From: DATAVB01 sp040414495
GTDB taxonomy: Bacteria > Actinomycetota > Actinomycetes > Mycobacteriales > QHCD01
Length of the DNA stretch: 64,000 nucleotides
Reading direction: 5' to 3'
Assembly (NCBI GenBank): GCA_040414495.1
Contig: JBEDUI010000154.1
Location: forward strand, 1 to 64,000
In this document: piece after piece, positions 57,844 through 64,000 of the stretch
Layout of the letters: the number at the start of each line of letters is the position of its first letter
How positions within the stretch are numbered: position 1 is the first letter of the stretch
Translations under genes and position numbers: made by a program
Notes under the pieces: model-generated
Database searches by the model: none
What the model saw: only the letters and a program-made list of their open reading frames with translations
What the model was told of the DNA's origin: nothing

Positions 57844-59499
57844 CTACGAAGCAAGGTAGCGGTGCGCGAGTGCCACCGCCATCGCCCCGTCGCCTACGGC
57901 CGAGGCGACCCGTTTGATGGATTCGGCCCTGGCATCACCGGCCACGAAAACACCGGGGACGTTGGTTTCCAGGTGATACGGCGGCCGCTCCAACGTCCAG
58001 CCGCGCGGCGGCCGGCCGTCACTACCCAGATCCGGTCCGGCGAGTACGAACCCAAGCTCGTCCCGTTCGATCACGCCATCGAGCCAGTCGGTGTGCGGAG
58101 CGGCCCCGATGAAGACGAACAGGTGCTCGGTCTGCACGGTCCGCTTCTCGCCGGTGTCGTTCTGCCGCAACTGCAGCCGTTCCAGGTGCCCATCGCCCTC
58201 GGCGCCGGCGACCTCCGTGCACGGCTGCACCGTGATGTTGTCGATGCCGGCGATCTGCTCGATCAGGTAGTGCGACATCGAGTTCCGCAGGTCCTTGCCG
58301 CGCACCAGGATGTGTACGTGGCGGGCGTGCTGGGCGAAGAACACCGCCGCCTGGCCGGCCGAATTCGCCCCGCCGACGATGTAGACCTCCTGGCCGTCAC
58401 AACCGCTGGCCTCGGTCGACGCGGCGCCGTAATAGACACCCGACCCGACGAAATCGTCCAATCCGGGTGCGTCCAGCCGGCGGTACGAGACGCCGGTGGC
58501 CAGGATGACCGTGTGGGCGGCGATCTCGCTGGAGTCGCCGAAGCGCACGACCCGGGCCGACCCGCGGGCCTCCAGGCCCACCACCTCGCGGGTCGTCAGC
58601 AGCTCCGCCCCGAAGCGGACCGCCTGCCGGCGGGCCCGTTCGGCCAGCTGCCCACCGGACACGCCGTCGGGAAAGCCGAGATAATTCTCGATCCGCGAAC
58701 TCTGCCCGGCCTGCCCGCCGGTGACCTGCCGCTCGACCAGGACCGTACGCAGTCCCTCGGACGCCCCGTACACGGCCGCACCCAGACCGGCCGGCCCACC
58801 GCCGACCACGACCAGGTCGTAGAAGTCCTCCGCCGGCGTCGTCGAGAGCCCGCAGGCCGCCGCGAGCTCGGCGTCGGTCGGCGCGGAGAGCGTCGAGCCG
58901 TCGGCCAGGATGACCAACGGCAGCGTCTGCGGGTCGGCGTCGGCGGCTTGCACCAGCGCCGCCCCCTCGGCGTCGTCGACCAGGTACCAGCGGTACGGCA
59001 GCTGGTTGCGGGCCACGAAGTCCCGTACCTCGTACGACCGGGCCGACCACCGGTGACCCACGATCCGCAGACACGTAACCTCGCGCCGCTCGGTGTGCAG
59101 CCAGGCGTCCAGCTGCGCGTCGATCACCGGGTACAGCTTCTCCTCCGGCGGCTCCCACGGCTTGAGCAGGTAGTGGTCGAGGTCGACCACGTTGATGGCC
59201 GCGATCGCGGCATCGGTGTCGGCGTACGCGGTCAGCAGCAGCCGGCGCGCGTACGGGTACAGGTCCATCGCCGATTCGAGGAATTCGGTACCCGACATCC
59301 CGGGCATCCGCTGGTCGGCCAGCAGCACCGCGACGTCGTCGCCGCGCAGCCGCATCTCGCGCAGCGCCTCCAGGGCCTGTTCCCCGGATTCGGCCCGCAC
59401 AATCCGGTACTCGTCGCTGTATTGCCGGCGCAGGTCCCGGGCCACCGCGCGGGAGACACCCGGGTCGTCGTCGACACTCAAGATCGCTGGTTTACTCAC
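57844..59499 (-). CDS. Response receiver fused to thioredoxin-reductase-like FAD oxidoreductase
   Basis: A 551-residue fusion. The receiver (about 1-125) has Asp10-12, phospho-acceptor Asp62 in LLADQRMPGMSG, Thr90 and Lys113. Residues about 136-222 resemble a thioredoxin fold (VRDFVARNQLPYRWYLVDD, LPLVILADG) but lack a CxxC. From 225, the FAD domain starts DLVVVGGGPAGLGAA, the NAD(P)H domain VYIVGGANSAGQAAVFFAQHA, and the FAD end VFVAGDARAESIKRVASAVGDGAMAV. The CxxC of true thioredoxin reductases is replaced (VYYGAASTEAS). A phosphorylation-controlled redox enzyme is the natural reading. Confidence 0.93.
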   Translation of the reverse strand: MSKPAILSVDDDPGVSRAVARDLRRQYSDEYRIVRAESGEQALEALREMRLRGDDVAVLLADQRMPGMSGTEFLESAMDLYPYARRLLLTAYADTDAAIAAINVVDLDHYLLKPWEPPEEKLYPVIDAQLDAWLHTERREVTCLRIVGHRWSARSYEVRDFVARNQLPYRWYLVDDAEGAALVQAADADPQTLPLVILADGSTLSAPTDAELAAACGLSTTPAEDFYDLVVVGGGPAGLGAAVYGASEGLRTVLVERQVTGGQAGQSSRIENYLGFPDGVSGGQLAERARRQAVRFGAELLTTREVVGLEARGSARVVRFGDSSEIAAHTVILATGVSYRRLDAPGLDDFVGSGVYYGAASTEASGCDGQEVYIVGGANSAGQAAVFFAQHARHVHILVRGKDLRNSMSHYLIEQIAGIDNITVQPCTEVAGAEGDGHLERLQLRQNDTGEKRTVQTEHLFVFIGAAPHTDWLDGVIERDELGFVLAGPDLGSDGRPPRGWTLERPPYHLETNVPGVFVAGDARAESIKRVASAVGDGAMAVALAHRYLAS

Positions 59500-59620
59500 T
59501 ATTTTTTCGCCTTAGCCACCGACGCAGTATCCAACAGCGGACCGCCGACTCCGCAAGCATTGCGCTGATCGGGAAACCGCCTATCCGGTGCGCCGCTCGG
59601 GCGCTGTACTCAAACCGGAC

Positions 59621-60709
59621 TCACAATCCAGCGATCAGGCGTCGTACGAGGTCAGCCGCCGCGGCCGGGTCGAGTTCGAGTGCCGCCTCGGCCACCGTGA
59701 TCTCGGCCATGGAGAATCCCGGCACCAACCCGTCCCGCCAGCCGAACGCCACCGCCACCTTGGCTGACTCGGCCAGCCGCAGCGCCGCCTCGTTCAACGC
59801 CGCCGCCGGGTACGGCAGCCACAGCTGGAACTGGTGCGTATGCGGCGGGGCCGGGTGAACCCGCGCTCCCGACACGTCGGCCAAGGCGGCCGCGACCAGA
59901 CGGGCGTGCCGGACGTAGGTCGGCAACCGCGGCAGCACCTCGCTCAGCCCGGTCGCCGCGGCCAACGCGGCCGGCCACTGCGCGAACAGCATGCCGCCGT
60001 ACCGCTGCCGCCAGACCCGGGCGTACTCGATCAGCTCGACCGGCCCGACGAGCGCGGCCCCGGAAATCCCGCCGAGCGATTTGTAGAACGAGACGTACGT
60101 ACTGTCGGCCAGCGCGGCGATCTCGGCCAACGTATGTCCTAAGTGGACCGTCGATTCCCAGAGCCGAGCGCCATCGAGGTGTACCCGGATGCCGGCGCCA
60201 TGAGCGGCCGAGGTGACCGCCACCAGCTCGTCCCAGGTGGGCAGTACGAACCCGGCATCGCGCAGCGGCAATTCCAACGCCAACGTGCCGATCGGTTCGG
60301 GCAGCGCCGCCACCTCGTCTGCGGTCGGGTTACGCGGCTCGGTCGTGGTCACGATCGCCCGCAGACCGGACAGCACGGCGTAGGCGTCGCGTTCGTGGAC
60401 GAGCAGGTGGGCCAGCGGGTGCACCCCGACCGCGGCCGAGCCGGTCCGCTCCGCGCCGTACCGCAGCGCCAGCTGCTGGGCCATCGTGCCGGTCGGTACG
60501 AACAGGGCGGCCGGTGCGCCGAGCAGCTCGGCCACCTGCGATTCCACCGCGGTCACGACCCCGCCGGTCCCGTAGAAATCCGGCAGCACATCCGAAGACA
60601 CGCCCTCAGCCAGGGAAGCCAGCCGGTCGGCCACCGAAAGCGGGCGTACGCCGGACAGGATCTGTGTGCTGCCGGCCAGCGCGGCCTGCCACCGCGCCCG
60701 ATCGCTCAC
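59621..60709 (-). CDS. PLP-dependent threonine-aldolase-like (beta-eliminating lyase) enzyme
   Basis: A 362-residue fold-type I PLP protein. DFYGTGGVVTAVESQVAELLGAPAALFVPTGTMAQQLAL holds the cofactor-binding start, IRVHLDGARLW the Asp, and TYVSFYKSLGGISGAALVG the Schiff-base Lys. It matches low-specificity L-threonine aldolases, though the family also contains other amino-acid lyases. Its start overlaps the preceding LLM oxidoreductase by four bases. Confidence 0.88.
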   Translation of the reverse strand: MSDRARWQAALAGSTQILSGVRPLSVADRLASLAEGVSSDVLPDFYGTGGVVTAVESQVAELLGAPAALFVPTGTMAQQLALRYGAERTGSAAVGVHPLAHLLVHERDAYAVLSGLRAIVTTTEPRNPTADEVAALPEPIGTLALELPLRDAGFVLPTWDELVAVTSAAHGAGIRVHLDGARLWESTVHLGHTLAEIAALADSTYVSFYKSLGGISGAALVGPVELIEYARVWRQRYGGMLFAQWPAALAAATGLSEVLPRLPTYVRHARLVAAALADVSGARVHPAPPHTHQFQLWLPYPAAALNEAALRLAESAKVAVAFGWRDGLVPGFSMAEITVAEAALELDPAAAADLVRRLIAGL

Positions 60710-61644
60710 GAACGAACGACCTGCGGCATGACCTCACTCGCCAGCAACTCCACCTGGTCCAGGTCGTCGATATCCATCAGCTGCAGGTACGCCCGCTGCG
60801 CGCCAACGTCCACAAAGGACCCGAGCTGGTCCACGATCTGGGCCGGCGTACCGGCGATCGTCCCGTCACCCAGATCGGACGGATCGCGGCCGATCGCCAC
60901 CGCCCGGGCCCGGACCTCGGCGTCGGTCCGTCCACACAGGACAGTGTGCGCGACCGACCGGGTCAGCGACTCCGGGTCGCGGCCACGGGCGGTGCAGGCC
61001 GCGGCGACCCGGCCGAACTGCTCGGCCGTACGCGAAGGCGAGGAGAAGCCCATGTTGAACTCGTCGGCGTACTGCGCGGCCAGCGCCGGGGTCTTGCGCG
61101 CACCCCCGCCACCGATGATCACCGGCGGGCGCGGGCTCTGCACCGGCTTGGGCAACGCCGGCGAGTCGAGCACCGGGTAGTACTTGCCGGGGTAGGAAAA
61201 CCGCTGCCCCACCGGGGTTTCCCACAGTCCGGTGATGACCGCAAGCTGCTCGGCGAACCGATCGAAACGCTCGGCCAGCGGCGGGAACGGCATCCCGTAC
61301 GCGGTGTGCTCCGCCTCGTACCAACCGGTGCCCAACCCCAACTCGACCCGGCCGCCGCTCATCGCGTCGACCTGGGCGACCGAGATCGCCAACGGCCCGG
61401 GCAGCCGGAAAGTGGCGGCGGTGACCATCGTGCCGAGCCGGATACGGCTGGTCTCGCGGGCCAGGCCGGCCAACGCGATCCAGGAGTCGGTCGGGCCGGG
61501 CAACCCGTCGGTCTCGCCCATCGCAAGGTAGTGGTCGGACCGGAAGAACGCGCTGAAGCCGCCGTCTTCGGTGGCCCGGGCCATCCGCAGCTGCTGCTCG
61601 TAGCTGGCGCCCTGCTGGGGTTCGGTGAAAATCCGCAGATCCAT
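60706..61644 (-). CDS. LLM class oxidoreductase, probably F420-dependent
   Basis: A 312-residue luciferase-like monooxygenase family member: MDLRIFTEPQQGASYEQQLRMARATEDGGFSAFFRSDHYLAM at the start, GPTDSWIALAGLARETSRIRLGTMVTAATFRLPGPLAISVAQVDAMSGGRVELGLGTGWYEAEHTAYGMPFPP, then PPVIIGGGGARKTPALAAQYADEFN. This pattern is that of actinobacterial TIGR03560-like F420-dependent proteins. ATG 61644 is divergent from trpB2. The substrate is unknown. Confidence 0.9.
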   Translation of the reverse strand: MDLRIFTEPQQGASYEQQLRMARATEDGGFSAFFRSDHYLAMGETDGLPGPTDSWIALAGLARETSRIRLGTMVTAATFRLPGPLAISVAQVDAMSGGRVELGLGTGWYEAEHTAYGMPFPPLAERFDRFAEQLAVITGLWETPVGQRFSYPGKYYPVLDSPALPKPVQSPRPPVIIGGGGARKTPALAAQYADEFNMGFSSPSRTAEQFGRVAAACTARGRDPESLTRSVAHTVLCGRTDAEVRARAVAIGRDPSDLGDGTIAGTPAQIVDQLGSFVDVGAQRAYLQLMDIDDLDQVELLASEVMPQVVRS

Positions 61645-61728
61645 GGGAAGGACGCTACCCAGCCACCGCCAAAGCCCCGGCAAGAGGACCCGGCTGACTA
61701 TTGTCGGGCCCAAACCCAGGAGGCGGTC

Positions 61729-63096
61729 ATGAGCGAACCGACCAAGATCACGCTGGACGAATCCGAGCTGCCGCGCCGCTGGTACAACGTGCTGGCCGAT
61801 CTGCCCTCCCCGCCGGCGCCCCCGCTGCATCCGGCCACCGGCCAGCCGGTCGGGCCGGACGACCTGGCCCCGCTGTTCCCGATGGACCTCATCGCGCAGG
61901 AGGTCAGCTCCGACCGGTTCATCGACATCCCCGAGGACGTGCTCGACGTCTACCGACTCTGGCGGCCCTCGCCGCTGTACCGGGCCCATCGGCTCGAACG
62001 CGCGCTGGGTACGCCGGCCAAGATCTATTACAAGTACGAGGGTGTCTCGCCGGCCGGCTCGCACAAGCCGAATACCGCTGTGCCGCAGGCGTATTACAAC
62101 GCCAAGGCCGGAATTCGCCGGCTCACCACCGAGACCGGAGCCGGGCAGTGGGGCACGGCGTTGGCGTTCGCCTGTACGCAGTTCGGCCTGGAATCGGAGA
62201 TTTGGCAGGTCCGTGCCTCGTACGACCAGAAGCCGTACCGCAAGATCATGATCGAGACGTTCGGTGGCACGATCCACCCGAGCCCGTCCGAGCTGACCAA
62301 GTCCGGCCGCGCCATCCTGGCCGAGCACCCGGATTCGCCCGGCAGCCTGGGCATCGCGATCAGCGAAGCGGTGGAGGTTGCGTCACAAAACCCGGATACG
62401 AACTACGCGCTGGGCAGCGTGCTGAACCACGTACTGCTGCACCAGACGATCATCGGCGAGGAGACGCTGGCCCAGTTCGCCAAGGTCGGCGACACCCCGG
62501 ATCTGATCGTCGGCTGCACCGGTGGCGGCTCCAACTTCGGCGGGCTGGCCTTCCCGTTCCTCCGGGAGAAGCTGGCCGGCCGGATCGCGCCGGTGATCCG
62601 CGCGGTCGAGCCGGCCTCCTGTCCGTCGCTGACCAGGGGCACGTACGCCTACGACTTCGGCGATGAAGCCGGCATGACGCCACTGTTGAAGATGCACACG
62701 CTGGGCCACGAGTTCGTGCCCGATCCGATCCATGCGGGCGGTTTGCGGTACCACGGCATGTCACCGCTGATCTCGCACATCGTCGAGCTCGGGCTGATCG
62801 AGGCGGTGGCCAAGACACAGCTGGAATGCTTCACAGCCGGCGTGCAGTTCGCCCGGACCGAGGGCATCGTGCCGGCGCCGGAGCCGACCCATGCGCTCGC
62901 GGCGTGCATCGAAGAAGCCTTGGCCTGTAAGGAAAGCGGCGAAGAGAAAGTGATTCTCACCGCACTGTGCGGGCACGGCCATCTCGACCTGGCCGCCTAC
63001 GACGCCTTCCTGTCCGGGGCGATGACCGACCATGAGCTGTCGGCCGCCGACGTCGAAGCGGCGCTGGCGCAGTTGCCTAAGGTTGACGTGCGGTGA
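61729..63096 (+). CDS. TrpB2-type tryptophan synthase beta-like protein
   Basis: A 455-residue TrpB2. The PLP Lys is in AGSHKPNTAVPQAYYN, the phosphate loop is TGGGSNFGGLAFPF, with YHGMSPLISHI and a C-terminal CGHGHLDLAAYD. The N-terminal extension RRWYNVLADLPSPPAPPLHP is typical of TrpB2 as against TrpB1. TrpB2 enzymes make tryptophan from indole and serine and may salvage indole, without the usual TrpA partner. ATG 61729 follows CAGGAGG. Confidence 0.93.
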   Translation: MSEPTKITLDESELPRRWYNVLADLPSPPAPPLHPATGQPVGPDDLAPLFPMDLIAQEVSSDRFIDIPEDVLDVYRLWRPSPLYRAHRLERALGTPAKIYYKYEGVSPAGSHKPNTAVPQAYYNAKAGIRRLTTETGAGQWGTALAFACTQFGLESEIWQVRASYDQKPYRKIMIETFGGTIHPSPSELTKSGRAILAEHPDSPGSLGIAISEAVEVASQNPDTNYALGSVLNHVLLHQTIIGEETLAQFAKVGDTPDLIVGCTGGGSNFGGLAFPFLREKLAGRIAPVIRAVEPASCPSLTRGTYAYDFGDEAGMTPLLKMHTLGHEFVPDPIHAGGLRYHGMSPLISHIVELGLIEAVAKTQLECFTAGVQFARTEGIVPAPEPTHALAACIEEALACKESGEEKVILTALCGHGHLDLAAYDAFLSGAMTDHELSAADVEAALAQLPKVDVR

Positions 63097-63150
63097 TCGG
63101 TTTGACGGCGCGCGGGTGCAGCCGTCACGATCTGCGCATGCTCACCACCG

Positions 63151-63978
63151 ATGTTGAACTGGCGGTTTCCTGTGCCCGATAACGTCCGACGCAGCCTGCA
63201 CGAGGCCGCCGACACCAAGGCGGTCACCGACGCGGCGCTGCGTGAGTTCGCCTCCCGCTACCCCGACGTCCGCTGGCAGCCGCTGGTCATCGTGATCGCG
63301 GCCTACAACGAGGAAGAAGGCATCGGCCCGGTCCTGGACGAGATCCCATCCGCGATCGCCGGTATCGGCGTCACCACGTTGGTCATTGACGACGGCAGCG
63401 GCGACTCGACCGGCGCGGTCGCCTCCGCGCATGACGCGCTGGTCTGCCGGCTGCCGGTGAACCGGGGCCACGGCGTCGCGTTGCGGGTCGGCTACCGGAT
63501 CGCCCGCGAGAACGGCGGCCGGTACATCGCCACGCTGGACGCCGACGGTCAGTGGGATCCGGCCGACCTGCCGGCCATGGTCAAACTGCTGGAGGACGAT
63601 CAGGCCGATTTCGTCATCGGATCCCGCCAGCTGGGCAGGACCGAGAACACCGACAAGGTACGCAACACCGGCGTCACGTTCTTCGCCTGGCTGATCAGCC
63701 GGTTGACCGGGACCAAGGTCACCGACAGCTCCAGCGGCCTGCGGGCGATGCGGGCCGAGATCACCGGCACGGTCCGGCAGACCCAGCCGCAGTACCAGAC
63801 CTCCGAGCTGCTGATCGGCTCGATCTACGCCGGATACCGGATCGCCGAGGTCCCGACCACGATGCGGCAGCGTTCGTTCGGCGAGAGCCGTAAGGGCCGC
63901 AACGCCAGCTACGCGCTGCGGTACGCCAGCGTTATCTGCCGGACCTGGCTGCGGGAGCGACGTCGCCGAGTGAAGTGA
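63151..63978 (+). CDS. Family 2 glycosyltransferase (dolichol/polyprenol-phosphate-sugar synthase-like)
   Basis: A 275-residue GT-A enzyme. LVIVIAAYNEEEGIGPVLDEIP begins the nucleotide-sugar domain at about residue 46; VIDDGSGDST, the donor-binding LDADGQWDPADLP and VIGSRQLGR follow. The acceptor region reads TDSSSGLRAMRAEITG. There is no C-terminal membrane helix, so the product would be a soluble or peripheral transferase. Two starts are possible (ATG 63151, GTG 63172). It may glycosylate a polyprenyl phosphate (inference). Confidence 0.87.
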   Translation: MLNWRFPVPDNVRRSLHEAADTKAVTDAALREFASRYPDVRWQPLVIVIAAYNEEEGIGPVLDEIPSAIAGIGVTTLVIDDGSGDSTGAVASAHDALVCRLPVNRGHGVALRVGYRIARENGGRYIATLDADGQWDPADLPAMVKLLEDDQADFVIGSRQLGRTENTDKVRNTGVTFFAWLISRLTGTKVTDSSSGLRAMRAEITGTVRQTQPQYQTSELLIGSIYAGYRIAEVPTTMRQRSFGESRKGRNASYALRYASVICRTWLRERRRRVK

Positions 63979-64000
63979 TCTCCTCTTCGACTGACTCTTG

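Noticed and set aside
60514..63096. An 860-codon open frame on the plus strand
   Set aside because: The first 405 codons are antisense to the threonine-aldolase-like and LLM genes; the real gene starts at ATG 61729 (TrpB2).

Overview
This is a high-GC chromosomal segment from an actinomycete. The evidence is a bcc-aa3 respiratory locus of actinobacterial type (diheme QcrC, three-helix Rieske QcrA, QcrB, CtaC, CtaE and the actinobacterial subunit CtaF), a PimB-like phosphatidylinositol-mannoside mannosyltransferase, a mycothiol/F420-era enzyme set (an LLM oxidoreductase and a glutathionyl-hydroquinone-reductase-type protein), and frequent GTG/TTG starts. From memory, the gene order follows Mycobacterium tuberculosis Rv2185c-Rv2217 closely: SRPBCC protein, FadD15, PimB', NlpC/P60, DnaQ-UvrC, TrpD, CtaE-QcrCAB, CtaF-CtaC, AsnB, AdoK, ErpA, glycerate kinase, DUF3043, CobT, GcvT, PepA, DlaT/SucB, TIGR01777 protein, LipB. 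The genus cannot be named from the sequence. No rRNA, tRNA, CRISPR array, insertion sequence or prophage gene was recognised.

Layout. 1-9.4 kb: lipid and envelope genes (SRPBCC protein, acyl-CoA synthetase with a possible ATT start, PimB-like transferase, a RipC-type NlpC/P60 hydrolase behind a c-di-AMP riboswitch), a CxxC mini-protein, a NYN-domain protein and a DnaQ/UvrC-like fused nuclease. 9.4-12.4 kb: a 168-base palindrome, a glutathionyl-hydroquinone-reductase homologue, an Lrp ligand-binding mini-protein, trpD and a receiver-only protein. 12.6-20.5 kb: the respiratory locus, split by about 1 kb of repeats and two small enzymes. 20.6-31.8 kb: a SigE-family sigma factor with a membrane partner, asnB, Old Yellow Enzyme, AdoK, ErpA, glycerate kinase, DUF3043, aldo/keto reductase, a FAH-family hydrolase and a Pth2-like protein. 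31.9-35.1 kb: a VIT1-like transporter, then a SigL/RslA-type regulon with two divergent promoters that match each other. 35.2-50.6 kb: cobT-map, aldehyde dehydrogenase, an HMG-CoA-lyase-like enzyme, gcvT, pepA, an acyltransferase-3/SGNH protein, lpdA-sucB and a TIGR01777 epimerase. 50.6-55.9 kb: an atypical Ser/Thr kinase, a qorB/HxlR pair that may be an insertion, peptidase E, an MMPL pseudogene and lipB. 56.4-64 kb: a histidine kinase with a cNMP-type sensor next to a receiver-thioredoxin-reductase-like fusion, a threonine-aldolase-like enzyme, an LLM oxidoreductase, TrpB2 and a family 2 glycosyltransferase.

How the genes work together. CtaE-QcrCAB and CtaF-CtaC encode much of the bcc-aa3 supercomplex; ctaD is not in the window. 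LpdA, SucB/DlaT and LipB are the E3, the E2 and the lipoate-attachment enzyme of the 2-oxoacid dehydrogenases, and GcvT is also lipoate-linked. PimB', RipC and AsnB are cell-envelope functions. The most unusual unit is the kinase plus receiver/FAD-reductase pair at 56.4-59.5 kb, which looks like a two-component system whose output is a redox enzyme. The clearest regulatory reading is the SigL-like promoter pair at 33.3 kb. Several intergenic spacers carry their own short tandem or palindromic repeat family, different at each locus.
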